Source of the DNA: G963668655 sp963668655
Lineage (GTDB): Bacteria > Myxococcota_A > SURF-8
Reading direction: 5' to 3'
DNA length: 64,000 nucleotides
Assembly (NCBI GenBank): GCA_963668655.2
Contig: CAXXPQ010000004.1
Location: forward strand, 310,001-374,000
In this document: positions 18,206-27,475 of the stretch, piece after piece
Position numbering within the stretch: position 1 is the stretch's first letter
Layout: every line of letters starts with the position of its first letter
Notes under the pieces: model-generated
Told to the model about the DNA's origin: nothing
Seen by the model: only the letters and a program-made list of their open reading frames with translations
The model's database searches: none
Position numbers and translations under genes: made by a program

Positions 18206-19804
18206 ATGACGAAAGGCTATGTATCCCTGGTGCTTCACGCGCATCTTCCCTTCATCCGGCATCCGGAACACGAGGATCACCTGGAGGAGCGCTGGCTGTT
18301 CGAGGCCATCACCGAAACCTATCTTCCCCTGCTGCACATCTATCTGGGGTTGATGTACGATCGGGTTCCCTTCCGGATGACCATGTCCATCACGCCGCCC
18401 CTGGCGAACATGCTTTCGGATTCTCTTTTGCAGGAACGCTACGTGCGCCACCTGGACAACCTGCTGGATCTGTCCGAAAAGGAGATGGAGCGAACCCGGA
18501 AAAAGGAACCGCAAATCCACGAACTCGCGGTCATGTACAATCACATTTTCACCAGTTGCCGAAAGACCTTCGTCGATCGGTACGGCGGAAATATCCTGCA
18601 AGGCTTCAAGGAAGTTCAGGACGCCGGGCACCTGGAAATCATCACCTGCGGCGCGACCCACGGCTTTCTCCCCCTGATGCAGCATCAGCCCAGTTCCGTC
18701 CGCGCCCAGATCCGCACCGCCGCCGGAGATTACGAACGCCACTTCGGCCGCCGCCCCCAGGGCATCTGGCTGCCCGAATGCGGCTATTACCCGGGACTGG
18801 ACAAGTACCTCGCGGAGGAAGGCATCCGTTTCTTCATCGTCGATACGCATGGCGTGGAATATGCCGTTCCACGGCCCGTCAACGGCGTCTTCGCTCCCAT
18901 CTACTGCCCCAGCGGAGCGGCGGCCTTCGCCCGGGACCGGGACTCGTCCAAACAGGTCTGGAGTTCCAAGGAAGGCTATCCGGGCGACTACGACTACCGG
19001 GAATTCTATCGGGATGTCGGTTTCGATCTGCCCTTCGAGTACATTAAAAATCATATCCACCCGGACGGCATCCGCCTGAATACGGGCATGAAATATTACC
19101 GCATCACCGGGCGGGGCGACCTGGGGAACCTGGAAATCTACAACCGACAAAACGCCCTGGAAAAAGCCGCCTCCCACGCGGGGAACTTCATGTTCAACCG
19201 AGAAAAACAGGTGGAATGGCTGGACGGCCAGATGGATCGCAAACCTATCATTCTGGCCCCGTACGACGCGGAACTGTTCGGACACTGGTGGTTTGAAGGC
19301 CCCGAGTTTCTCGATTTCTTCATCCGCAAGACGGCCTTCGACCAGAACACGTACGAACTGACGACCCCGAGGCATTACCTGGAGGAATATCCGCAAAATC
19401 AGTTGGCGGTTCCGGCGGCATCGTCCTGGGGAGACAAGGGCTATTACGAAGTCTGGCTGAACGGAAACGTGGACTGGATGTATCCCCACCTGCATGCCGC
19501 CGTGGAGAAAATGGAGGAACTGGCCCGCCATCCCCGACGCGGCGAGGAAATCGTGGGACGGGCCATCCGGCAGGCCGGCCGGGAACTGCTTCTGGCGCAG
19601 AGTTCGGACTGGGCCTTCATCGTCACGACGCAGACGGCCGTGGACTACGCCAATCAACGCGTGCACGACCACATGGAACGATTCAACAGACTTTACGATC
19701 AGATCCAGCAGGGGACCATCGACCCGGACTTCCTCTCGGACATCGAAGCCAAGGACAATATCTTCCCGAACTTCGATCCCGGGGCTTACGCGCTTACGAG
19801 CTGA
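18206..19804 (+). CDS. GH57 1,4-alpha-glucan branching enzyme
   Basis: Introduces alpha-1,6 branches into glycogen. The 532-residue protein matches the Thermococcus/Thermus GH57 branching enzymes: LVLHAHLPFIRHPE (motif 1), ITCGATHGFLPLM (motif 2), GIWLPECGYYPGLDKYL with the nucleophile Glu near residue 190, and LAPYDAELFGHWWFEGPEFL with the acid/base Asp near residue 353, then the DUF1957-type helical C-terminus. It replaces the usual GH13 GlgB, which is absent here. Twelve bp after it comes glgA, so the pair is probably cotranscribed. Confidence 0.9.
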   Translation: MTKGYVSLVLHAHLPFIRHPEHEDHLEERWLFEAITETYLPLLHIYLGLMYDRVPFRMTMSITPPLANMLSDSLLQERYVRHLDNLLDLSEKEMERTRKKEPQIHELAVMYNHIFTSCRKTFVDRYGGNILQGFKEVQDAGHLEIITCGATHGFLPLMQHQPSSVRAQIRTAAGDYERHFGRRPQGIWLPECGYYPGLDKYLAEEGIRFFIVDTHGVEYAVPRPVNGVFAPIYCPSGAAAFARDRDSSKQVWSSKEGYPGDYDYREFYRDVGFDLPFEYIKNHIHPDGIRLNTGMKYYRITGRGDLGNLEIYNRQNALEKAASHAGNFMFNREKQVEWLDGQMDRKPIILAPYDAELFGHWWFEGPEFLDFFIRKTAFDQNTYELTTPRHYLEEYPQNQLAVPAASSWGDKGYYEVWLNGNVDWMYPHLHAAVEKMEELARHPRRGEEIVGRAIRQAGRELLLAQSSDWAFIVTTQTAVDYANQRVHDHMERFNRLYDQIQQGTIDPDFLSDIEAKDNIFPNFDPGAYALTS

Positions 19805-19815
19805 AAGGACGAAGC

Positions 19816-21303
19816 ATGGCCGCCAAGCAGCCGAAAGTTCTCTTCGCCACGGCGGAAGCCGCTCCCTTTTCCAAGGCGGGCGGCCTGGGGGATGTCGCCG
19901 GCGCGCTGCCCAAGGCGCTCCACGCGGTGGACGTGGATATCCGGGTCATCACGCCGCTTTACGGATTCATCGACCGGGAACGTTTCGGCATTCGTCCCCT
20001 GGACGGCGCGCCGACTCTGCGGATTCCGGCCGGAAACGCCCTGCACGACGTATCCTTTCAGGAGGCCGTATTGCCCGGCAGCGAGGTTCCCGTTTATTTC
20101 GTGGACTGCGGGGATTTCTTCGGAAGAGACGGTCTTTACAACGATCCGCACACCGGCGAAGGCTACGGCGACGCACCGCTACGGTTCATCCTGTTTTCCA
20201 AGGCCGTGGTGGAATTCATGAAATCGGGGATCTTCACTCCGGACGTTCTGCATCTGAACGACAACCAGACCGCCCTGTGCGCCCCGCTCATCCGAACCCA
20301 GGAGCAAAACCGCAGCCTAGGGGCCGTGAAAATCGTGCTCACGATCCACAACATGGAATACCAGGGAAAATACGGGCGTCAATACGTGGAGGAAGCCGGG
20401 CTGGACGGCAAACTGGCCTATCCCGGGGGACCGTTCGAGTTTTACGGAGACTTCAATTTCCTCAAGGCGGGACTGGTTTATTCCGATATCCTCACCACGG
20501 TATCCAAGGGCTATCGAAACGAGACGAAAGGTTCGGTGGATTTTGGATACGGTCTGGAAGGCGTTCTGGCCAGCCGGGGAGCGGATTATTTCGGAATTCT
20601 GAACGGGACCGATTACAGCGTATGGGATCCCCGAAACGATCCCCACATCCCGACGCCCTTCGGCCCGGACGCGCCGGAAGGCAAACTGGAAAATAAACGC
20701 GCTCTGCTGGAACTATGCGGTTTCCCGAACCCGGACCTGGAACGCCCCGTGATCGGCATGATTAGCCGACTGGTCTATCAGAAAGGCGTGGATCTGCTTA
20801 TCCAGTCCCTGAACGAAATCCTTACCCTGGACGTTTACGTGGCGATCCTGGGAAGCGGAAACGCCGCCTATCAGGAGGCGTTGCATCATTTTCGGGAACG
20901 TTTTCCCGAAAAACTGGCTCTGTTCATGGCGTTCGACGATCGAAAGGCGCATCTGATCGAGGCCGGTGCGGATATCTATCTGATGCCTTCCCGGTACGAG
21001 CCCTGCGGATTGAACCAGATGTACAGCCTTCGTTACGGAACGATTCCCGTGGTGCGCAAAACGGGAGGATTGGCCGATACGGTGAAAGAAACGGCGGAAA
21101 TGAAGAAAGACGGCTCAGGTTTTACTTTCGTGGATTATTCGCCCGTCGAACTGATCCGGGCGCTGAAACGGGCGTTGGATCTGTACCGGGACCGGGAGTC
21201 CTGGAAAACGGTGGTAAAGCGCGCCATGGAGCTGGATTTCAGTTGGACCCAAAGCGCCCGGGAATATCGGGATCTGTATCTCAGGTTGGTGGATGGAAGA
21301 TAA
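19816..21303 (+). CDS. glgA: Glycogen synthase (ADP-glucose, GT5)
   Basis: Extends alpha-1,4-glucan chains from ADP-glucose. The 495-residue protein has the N-terminal ATAEAAPFSKAGGLGDVAGALP with the KxGGLGDV nucleotide-sugar loop, the acceptor region HLNDNQTALCAPL, and the C-terminal SRYEPCGLNQMYSLRYGTIPVVRKTGGL with the E-x7-E type donor site. Length is typical of bacterial GT5 enzymes. GAAAGGA precedes the ATG. Its last 11 bp overlap the start of the histidine kinase gene. GlgC, which supplies ADP-glucose, lies three genes downstream. Confidence 0.96.
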   Translation: MAAKQPKVLFATAEAAPFSKAGGLGDVAGALPKALHAVDVDIRVITPLYGFIDRERFGIRPLDGAPTLRIPAGNALHDVSFQEAVLPGSEVPVYFVDCGDFFGRDGLYNDPHTGEGYGDAPLRFILFSKAVVEFMKSGIFTPDVLHLNDNQTALCAPLIRTQEQNRSLGAVKIVLTIHNMEYQGKYGRQYVEEAGLDGKLAYPGGPFEFYGDFNFLKAGLVYSDILTTVSKGYRNETKGSVDFGYGLEGVLASRGADYFGILNGTDYSVWDPRNDPHIPTPFGPDAPEGKLENKRALLELCGFPNPDLERPVIGMISRLVYQKGVDLLIQSLNEILTLDVYVAILGSGNAAYQEALHHFRERFPEKLALFMAFDDRKAHLIEAGADIYLMPSRYEPCGLNQMYSLRYGTIPVVRKTGGLADTVKETAEMKKDGSGFTFVDYSPVELIRALKRALDLYRDRESWKTVVKRAMELDFSWTQSAREYRDLYLRLVDGR

Positions 21304-23497
21304 GCTTTTGAAATTATCGGAGATTATCCATCATCTGGATTTTCTCCAGCCTTTCTTCGAGCACGGCAAGGTGGGCGTCATGCTGGTTGACGCGGACCGC
21401 CGAATCCTGTGGGTGAACGAAGTCGCCCGGCAGATGAACTGGTGCCGCCAACCGCTCGACGATCTCTCGATGCAACATCCGGTCTGTATCGAGGACGGAC
21501 GTTGCATCGGTTGCGCCTTCCAGGATGTCTATAAAGACGAGGGAAGAATCGTATACTTTTCCAGCAACTCGGGCATTGCCGACGACGAATCGAGCAACGC
21601 CTACGATCTCATTTCCATGCCCATCCGGGATGACGACGGCGTCCCCCTGTTTTTCCTGCAATTCATCGAGGATATCACCGAGACGGAAGCCACTTTCCGG
21701 GACAACGTGCGCCTGAAGATCATGCTCCGCAACGTCCTGGACAACACGGCCGACGCCGTTATCGCGCTGGATCAGAAAAACGACATCTTCTCCTGGAACC
21801 GGGGCGCCTGGCAGGTGTTCGGATACAGCCCCGAGGAAGTGAAGGGACGTTACGTCGGTTTTCTGATTCCGGAGGAAAACGAGGCCCAGCGGATTTTCGC
21901 CGGGATCCAGCGGACGTTGAACGAACAGGGCTTCGTTCGCAATCACCGGGCCCGAATGCAGACCCGGGATCGACGCCAGATCGACGTGGCCGTCACGCAG
22001 ACCACCGTCAACGACGAAAACGGCGAACTGATCGGACATTCCCTGATCGTACGGGACATCAGCAACGTGGTTCACCTGGAGGATTCGCTTTCCTCCAAGA
22101 TCTTCCAATTGGAAAAGCTGCTCCAACTGGACGATATCATTCGGAACTCCGAGACACTCTCGGATATTTTCAACGCGATCCTGGTCACCGTCACCGCCGG
22201 AGAGGGCCTGCGCTTCAATCGCGCCTTCCTGATGCTGGTCAATCCGAACCTGAATCGCCTGGAAGGAATGGACGCCGTGGGACCGTCCAGCATGACCGAG
22301 GCCCACGAAATCTATTCCCAACACGCTCAACAGGGATTGACCCTGGCCGATCTGATTCAGCAGCGCAAGGAATACGGAGACGAATACGATTCCGTGGTGA
22401 AAAGCCAGATTCGCACCATCGAGATTCCTTTGTCGCATTCTTCTCATCCCCTGGTGCGTTGTCTGGTGGAGAATCGGCCGTATCTCTATCTTCGCGGCGG
22501 AAACGATGACGAACTGCTTCAACCGATGCTGAAAGCCGTTCCCATGGAGCATTTCGTTGCGGTTCCGCTGGTCTGGCGCTCCAAACAGATCGGCCTGATC
22601 CTGGCGGACAATTTCGTAACGCGGCGCGACATCTCCATGGAGGACGTGCAGCTTTTCTACAGTTTCGCCAACCGGGCCGCCTCCGCCATGTCGAACATTC
22701 AATTCCAGTCCGATTTGAACGTAAAGGTGGAGGAACTGAAGAACGCTTACCGCCAGCTTTTCGACCTGAAACAGGAATCGCTCCAGCAGGAACGCCTGGC
22801 GGCCCTGGGGCAGATGGCCAGCAAGGTCGCCCACGAGATCCGAAATCCGCTGGCGTCCATCGGCGGCTTCGCCCGGCTGCTTTCCAAGCTGAATCCGACC
22901 ATGGAGAACCGAAAATACCTGGATATCATCTCGCACGAAGCGGAACGGCTCGAAATCATTCTGGAAGAAGTTCTCGGGTACGTTCGGCCGACCGCTCTCG
23001 AACAGGTGCCGGCGGACATCAACGGACTCCTCCAGGAAGTTCTTCTTCTGATTCAGGAGAAAAACAAGGATCTCGATATCACCTATCACCAAAACCTGGA
23101 TCTGAACCTTCCCTTCGTCCCGATCAGCACGCACCAGATCAAGCAGGCGGTCATGAACATCATGCAAAACGGGGTCGAAGCCACGGGACGCGGAGGAAGC
23201 CTGACCATCAGCAGCCGACGGAATAACGATTTCATTCAGATCACGATTTCCGACTCCGGGGTCGGAATGAACGAAGAACAACTGAAAAATCTGTTCAAAC
23301 CCTTCGTGACGACGAAATCCAGCGGCGTGGGACTGGGATTGAGCGTCACCAAGGAGTTGATCGAACGACACAACGGAACCATCACGGCGACCAGCATGCC
23401 GAACGAAGGCACGACGTTTACCCTTCATTTACCTTTGACGCCAAAGGAGGCCGATCATGACGAACTCGACGGACAGAAAACTGCTCATCGTGGATGA
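21293..23497 (+). CDS. PAS-PAS-GAF sensor histidine kinase
   Basis: Soluble sensor kinase of 734 residues without membrane segments. An N-terminal PAS domain (about 15-130) carries four cysteines, in WCRQP and CIEDGRCIGCAF, that might bind a cofactor. A second PAS domain (about 140-260, IALDQKNDIFSWNRGAWQVFG) and a GAF domain (about 270-470) follow. The H-box is KVAHEIRNPLASIGGFARLL with His near 515, and the ATPase has SDSGVGMNEEQ and SGVGLGLSVTKELIERHNG. It overlaps glgA by 11 bp and the response regulator by 41 bp, so it is made with the glycogen enzymes and may tie glycogen synthesis to redox or energy state (inference). Confidence 0.9.
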   Translation: MEDKLLKLSEIIHHLDFLQPFFEHGKVGVMLVDADRRILWVNEVARQMNWCRQPLDDLSMQHPVCIEDGRCIGCAFQDVYKDEGRIVYFSSNSGIADDESSNAYDLISMPIRDDDGVPLFFLQFIEDITETEATFRDNVRLKIMLRNVLDNTADAVIALDQKNDIFSWNRGAWQVFGYSPEEVKGRYVGFLIPEENEAQRIFAGIQRTLNEQGFVRNHRARMQTRDRRQIDVAVTQTTVNDENGELIGHSLIVRDISNVVHLEDSLSSKIFQLEKLLQLDDIIRNSETLSDIFNAILVTVTAGEGLRFNRAFLMLVNPNLNRLEGMDAVGPSSMTEAHEIYSQHAQQGLTLADLIQQRKEYGDEYDSVVKSQIRTIEIPLSHSSHPLVRCLVENRPYLYLRGGNDDELLQPMLKAVPMEHFVAVPLVWRSKQIGLILADNFVTRRDISMEDVQLFYSFANRAASAMSNIQFQSDLNVKVEELKNAYRQLFDLKQESLQQERLAALGQMASKVAHEIRNPLASIGGFARLLSKLNPTMENRKYLDIISHEAERLEIILEEVLGYVRPTALEQVPADINGLLQEVLLLIQEKNKDLDITYHQNLDLNLPFVPISTHQIKQAVMNIMQNGVEATGRGGSLTISSRRNNDFIQITISDSGVGMNEEQLKNLFKPFVTTKSSGVGLGLSVTKELIERHNGTITATSMPNEGTTFTLHLPLTPKEADHDELDGQKTAHRG

Positions 23498-23840
23498 TGA
23501 GCCCAACCTCCGTCTTCTGTACGAGGCGGAATTCAAATCCATGGGCTACGACGTCACGCTGGCGGAAGACGGACCCACGGCGCTGAAGATGCTGGACGAA
23601 ACCAAGCCGGACCTGGTGATTCTCGACATCCGCATGCCCGGCATGGACGGAATCGAGGCATTGAGCGAGATCCTGAGCAAGGACAACCAGCTCCCCGTCA
23701 TCATCAACAGCGCCTACAGCCACTATAAGGAAAACTTCATGAGCTGGTCCGCCGACGCCTACGTCGTGAAGTCCTCGAATCTGGACGAACTGAAGCAAAA
23801 GGTCGAGGAACTGATCGATCGCAAAAAAGATACCCCATAG
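23457..23840 (+). CDS. Single-domain (CheY-like) response regulator
   Basis: A 127-residue receiver domain with no output domain. KLLIVDDEPNLRLLYEA gives the acidic pair, LVILDIRMPGMDG the phosphoacceptor Asp, IINSAYSHYKENF the switch region and ADAYVVKSSNLDEL the conserved Lys. The start lies 41 bp inside the kinase gene, strongly suggesting they are partners. Such Spo0F/CheY-like proteins pass phosphate on or bind a target directly; being followed 41 bp later by glgC, a direct effect on the glycogen pathway is possible but not shown. Confidence 0.93.
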   Translation: MTNSTDRKLLIVDDEPNLRLLYEAEFKSMGYDVTLAEDGPTALKMLDETKPDLVILDIRMPGMDGIEALSEILSKDNQLPVIINSAYSHYKENFMSWSADAYVVKSSNLDELKQKVEELIDRKKDTP

Positions 23841-23881
23841 GCAGCGGGACCGACACAAACAAATCAGGCGGGTGAATCGAT

Positions 23882-25114
23882 ATGCAGCAAAGCCAATGGA
23901 TGGAAGTCTATAAAAATACCCTCACGATGATCCTGGCGGGAGGCCGCGGGGAACGCCTCTATCCCCTCACGCAATCCAGATCCAAACCGGCGGTTCCCTT
24001 CGGCGGTCTGTACCGGATTATCGATTTCACGCTCTCGAACTGCATCAACTCCGGTTTTCGGAAAATCTATCTCCTCACCCAATACAAAAGCCAGTCCCTG
24101 GACGAGCACATCCGCAAAGGCTGGAACCTGTTCTCCGCCGAGTTGGGCGAGTTCATTTATGCGGTGCCGCCGCAACAACGTTATCGGGATCGGTGGTACA
24201 GCGGAACGGCCGACGCCATCTTTCAGAACCTCAACCTCCTGGATCAGCACAAGCCGAAATACGTCATCATTCTCTCCGGCGACCATATCTATAAAATGGA
24301 TTATTCCAAAATGCTGGCCTTCCACGTGGAGAACGAGGCCGATGTCACCGTGTCCACGATCCCCGTTTCCCTGAACGAGGCCCGACGCTTCGGCGTCTGC
24401 CAGATCGACGCCAATCGGCGCATCATCGGTTTTCAGGAAAAGGCGCAGAATCCCGCCCAGATCCCGGACAAGCCGGGCTGGTGCCTGGGCAGCATGGGCG
24501 TCTATATTTTCAACACCACCACGCTGGCCCGGGAGGTCAGCCGGGACGCCAAGCGCGATTCCGATCACGACTTCGGAAAGAACATCATTCCGTCCATTCT
24601 GAACAAGCAGCGCGTTTTCGCTCATGAATTCGAGGACATCAACGGCAAACCCGCGCCGTACTGGCGGGATATCGGCACCCTGGAAAGCTATTTCCAGACG
24701 GCCATCGACCTGGTGAACGTCAATCCGGAATTCAACCTGTACGACAATTCCTGGCCCATCCGAACCTACATCGAACCTCTGCCGCCCGCCAAAACCGTCT
24801 GGCGCGGCCAGGAACGGCAGGGGCAGATCATCGAATCCATGGTCGCGGGCGGAACCATCGTTTCGGGAGGCACGGTCACCCGCTGCCTCTTGGGGCCGGG
24901 CGTGCGGATCAACAGCTATTCCAACTTGGAGGAGTGCATTCTTTTCAACAACGTGGATATCGGCCGCAATTGCCGGCTGCGCCGCGTCATCATCGACAAG
25001 GGCGTGCGGATTCCGGCCAACACGGTGATCGGCTTCAATCCGGAAGAAGATAAAAAGCGTTTCGTCGTCACGGAAAACGGCGTGATCGCCGTGCCGAAAG
25101 GCTACGTTTTCTAG
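23882..25114 (+). CDS. glgC: Glucose-1-phosphate adenylyltransferase
   Basis: Makes ADP-glucose from ATP and glucose-1-phosphate, the committed step of glycogen synthesis. The 410-residue protein has the pyrophosphorylase start MILAGGRGERLYPLTQSRSK, the site GTADAIFQNL, ILSGDHIYKMDY, the WCLGSMGVYIF block and WRDIGTLESYFQTAIDL, then the C-terminal left-handed beta helix (NNVDIGRNCRLRRVIID). Length fits the homotetrameric bacterial enzyme. Last gene of the glucan cluster. No fructose-bisphosphate or AMP regulatory residues were assigned. Confidence 0.95.
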   Translation: MQQSQWMEVYKNTLTMILAGGRGERLYPLTQSRSKPAVPFGGLYRIIDFTLSNCINSGFRKIYLLTQYKSQSLDEHIRKGWNLFSAELGEFIYAVPPQQRYRDRWYSGTADAIFQNLNLLDQHKPKYVIILSGDHIYKMDYSKMLAFHVENEADVTVSTIPVSLNEARRFGVCQIDANRRIIGFQEKAQNPAQIPDKPGWCLGSMGVYIFNTTTLAREVSRDAKRDSDHDFGKNIIPSILNKQRVFAHEFEDINGKPAPYWRDIGTLESYFQTAIDLVNVNPEFNLYDNSWPIRTYIEPLPPAKTVWRGQERQGQIIESMVAGGTIVSGGTVTRCLLGPGVRINSYSNLEECILFNNVDIGRNCRLRRVIIDKGVRIPANTVIGFNPEEDKKRFVVTENGVIAVPKGYVF

Positions 25115-25207
25115 CGCTTTCCTCCCTGAAATGAAAGTTCGCCGTCCGAGCGGCTTCGGAACGCGCGAAATTTTCCCGCCCGCACCGCATTATTTCTCTC
25201 CAATCCT

Positions 25208-25236
25208 TTGACTTGATTTTCCGGCTCTGTTATCTT
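25208..25236 (+). promoter_or_regulatory. Promoter of the DAG kinase-like/PP2C unit
   Basis: TTGACT (25208-25213), 17-bp spacer with a central TTTTCC, TATCTT (25231-25236). Start predicted near 25243, 26 nt before the ATG. It separates this unit from glgC. Confidence 0.65.
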
Positions 25237-25268
25237 TTCGATACGATCATCTACCAGGCGGAAAAATT

Positions 25269-26201
25269 ATGCCGGGCATTGGCGTCATCAACAACCCGCG
25301 TTCTCGCCAGAACAAGAGACACCCCGAGCGGATCCGGAAACTCGGGTACATTCTCGGCCACGGCGGAGAATCCAAGGAAACCTGGACGTTCGAAGCCCTG
25401 GACAAGGTATTGCAGGAATTCAAGAAACGGGACATCGACATTCTGGCCATCAACGGAGGAGACGGCTCCAACCACGTCACCTTGTCGAGCCTGATCAAGC
25501 TGTATGGAAAAAAGCCCCTGCCCAAAATCGCCCTGATGCGCGGCGGCACGCTGAACACGATCTCGGACGGCTGCGGCATCAAGGGAAACACCACGGGAAT
25601 TCTCTACAACATCACGGAAAAGTACGGCAACAACGAACCGTTCAACATCGTTCACCGCGATACGCTGAAGATCGGAGATCAGTATTCCTTCCTGTTCGGG
25701 AACGGGATCGTCGCGAAGTTCATGGAAACGTATTACTCCACCGGAACGCCGAGCCCCAGTCACGGCGCGAAAGTCCTCATGCAGGGAGCCGTTTCCGCCT
25801 TTTTGGGAACGGAGCTTACGAAACACTGGACCGAACCCCTGATCGCCCGCGTCACGCTCGACGGCTGGGAGGTTCCGAATCGGCGCTGGACATCCATGCT
25901 GGGCGCCACCGTTCCGGAACTGGGGCTGGGGTTCACGCCCTTCCCCCGCTACGAGGACGAGCCGGGAACCTTTCACATGTCCCTGCTGGATGGCTCTCCG
26001 ACAACTCTGGTCATGAATCTGGCGCACATCTATTTCGGTCGCGCCATCTCTCACAAACTCGGCTTCGAAGTCACGGCGAAGGAAGTGAAGATCGAATCGG
26101 AATCCCCCTGGCCGTACCAGTTGGACGGCGAGATTTATCAATGCGAAAGCGGATCGCTTGCCATCGAAGTCGGGCCGCGCTTGGAGATCATAGTCAACTG
26201 A
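25269..26201 (+). CDS. Diacylglycerol kinase catalytic domain protein (lipid kinase-like)
   Basis: The 310-residue protein has the DAGK fold signatures: GVINNPRSRQN at the N-terminus, ILAINGGDGSNHVTL (a Ser instead of Thr in the GGDGT motif), and ALMRGGTLNTISDGCGI. These bind ATP in YegS/DgkB-type lipid kinases. The C-terminal beta domain contains YQLDGEIYQ. The Ser substitution is conservative. No membrane segment was seen. Its stop overlaps the PP2C start by one base, so the two are coupled. The lipid substrate is unknown; phosphatidylglycerol, diacylglycerol or sphingoid bases are all possible for this family. Confidence 0.82.
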   Translation: MPGIGVINNPRSRQNKRHPERIRKLGYILGHGGESKETWTFEALDKVLQEFKKRDIDILAINGGDGSNHVTLSSLIKLYGKKPLPKIALMRGGTLNTISDGCGIKGNTTGILYNITEKYGNNEPFNIVHRDTLKIGDQYSFLFGNGIVAKFMETYYSTGTPSPSHGAKVLMQGAVSAFLGTELTKHWTEPLIARVTLDGWEVPNRRWTSMLGATVPELGLGFTPFPRYEDEPGTFHMSLLDGSPTTLVMNLAHIYFGRAISHKLGFEVTAKEVKIESESPWPYQLDGEIYQCESGSLAIEVGPRLEIIVN

Positions 26202-26971
26202 TGAGCATCAATCTTTCATTGAATTACGGCGGGTTCACTCACGTCGGCATGGCGCGCGATCACAACGAGGATACGTTCGCCATGCTGCCGAACAGGAAAC
26301 TCTTCATCGTGGCCGACGGCATGGGCGGGCACAATTCCGGGGAAATCGCCAGCAAGATGGCCATCGAGACGGTGGACAATTTCATCAACGCCACGTTGAG
26401 CGACGATGAAATCACCTGGCCGTACAAGTACGACAAGCTGCTTTCGGACGCGGAGAACCGCCTGAAGGTATCCATCCGTCTGGCCAACGACCGCATCTTC
26501 AAGACCGCGCAGCGAAACCAGCTTTACAAGGGCATGGGAACCACCATCGTCGCTCTCTACTACGTCCAGGGCGTGGCGACCATCGCCAACGTGGGCGACA
26601 GCCGCTGCTACCTCCTTCGGCAACATGTCCTGAGACAGGTTTCGGAGGACCACAGCCTGGTCAACGACCTGCTGAAGCAGAAGCGCCTGAAACCCGAGGA
26701 CGCCGCCAAGTTCCCGCATAAAAACGTCATCGTTCGGGCGCTGGGGACCAAAAAGCACGTCGAGGTGGATCTGTTCCGGCTGAAACCTCTGCGAGGCGAC
26801 GCCTTTCTGCTCTGTTCGGACGGCTTGACGGATATGGTCAAGGATCAGCGCATCGAAGGCATTCTAAACGAAACGCCCGACCCGAAGGCCGCCGCGAAAC
26901 TGCTGGTGCGGGAAGCGAACCAGAACGGCGGAAACGACAATATTTCCGTCATCATCGCGAAAATGGAATAG
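26201..26971 (+). CDS. PP2C-family serine/threonine protein phosphatase
   Basis: Metal-dependent phosphatase of 256 residues that removes phosphate from Ser/Thr. Motifs in order: GMARDHNEDTFAML, LFIVADGMGGHNSGEIAS with metal-binding Asp, IANVGDSRCYLLR, EDHSLVNDLL, LLCSDGLTDMV and NGGNDNISVIIA. The ATG at 26201 shares its A with the preceding TGA. A longer upstream frame exists but is not family-like. Bacterial PP2C enzymes usually reverse Hanks-type kinases; no such kinase is in the window, but an FHA-domain protein is (minus strand, 44823-47591). Confidence 0.93.
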   Translation: MSINLSLNYGGFTHVGMARDHNEDTFAMLPNRKLFIVADGMGGHNSGEIASKMAIETVDNFINATLSDDEITWPYKYDKLLSDAENRLKVSIRLANDRIFKTAQRNQLYKGMGTTIVALYYVQGVATIANVGDSRCYLLRQHVLRQVSEDHSLVNDLLKQKRLKPEDAAKFPHKNVIVRALGTKKHVEVDLFRLKPLRGDAFLLCSDGLTDMVKDQRIEGILNETPDPKAAAKLLVREANQNGGNDNISVIIAKME

Positions 26972-27036
26972 GAACCGCTCCCGGCGCGTTCTCACGGCTT
27001 CGATTCGATGCGGCAAGGAAAATGGAGGCAGGTTCC

Positions 27037-27411
27037 ATGGAAGAGCAAAGCGCGAACTGGCCGATGGTTTTCTTCTGGCTGGCCTTCAGCGTGGTCGGCG
27101 TGTTCGCCGTCCTGAAATACATGAAAGTGATTTTCACCGACCGCCTCGGCGCTCAAGACGGCAGCTACGCGGAAAAGGTCGCCAACGAATCTCCGCCCTA
27201 TTTCGCGGCCCTCGTCGCCATGTTCGGAGTGGATCGCATTTTGGGAAATCTGGCGCTCGGCAAGGGATGGATGTACCTGGGCAAGTATCTGCTGCTGGCC
27301 GTCGCCATCGTGGTCACGCTGAAAATGGTCAACGCCCTGAGGCGGGCCACGGCGGATTCGCGTTTCGGAAATCAGAAGGAAAAGCCCAAAAAGAATCCCT
27401 GGGAGAAGTGA
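27037..27411 (+). CDS. Small two-helix membrane protein, unknown function
   Basis: A 124-residue protein with two predicted membrane helices, around WPMVFFWLAFSVVGVFAVL and YLGKYLLLAVAIVVTLKMV, and a basic Lys-rich tail. I do not recognise a family. ATG 27037 is chosen because GGAGG lies at 27024-27028, a good distance upstream; ATG 27022 has its AAGGA only 2 nt away. It follows the PP2C gene by 65 bp and is convergent with the radical SAM gene, ending 64 bp from it. Confidence 0.6.
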   Translation: MEEQSANWPMVFFWLAFSVVGVFAVLKYMKVIFTDRLGAQDGSYAEKVANESPPYFAALVAMFGVDRILGNLALGKGWMYLGKYLLLAVAIVVTLKMVNALRRATADSRFGNQKEKPKKNPWEK

Positions 27412-27475
27412 TCCGGAAAGAGCGGCTAGAAGCCGATCCGCGATTCCGGCCGATGTTTCCATCCATCGCGGCCCA

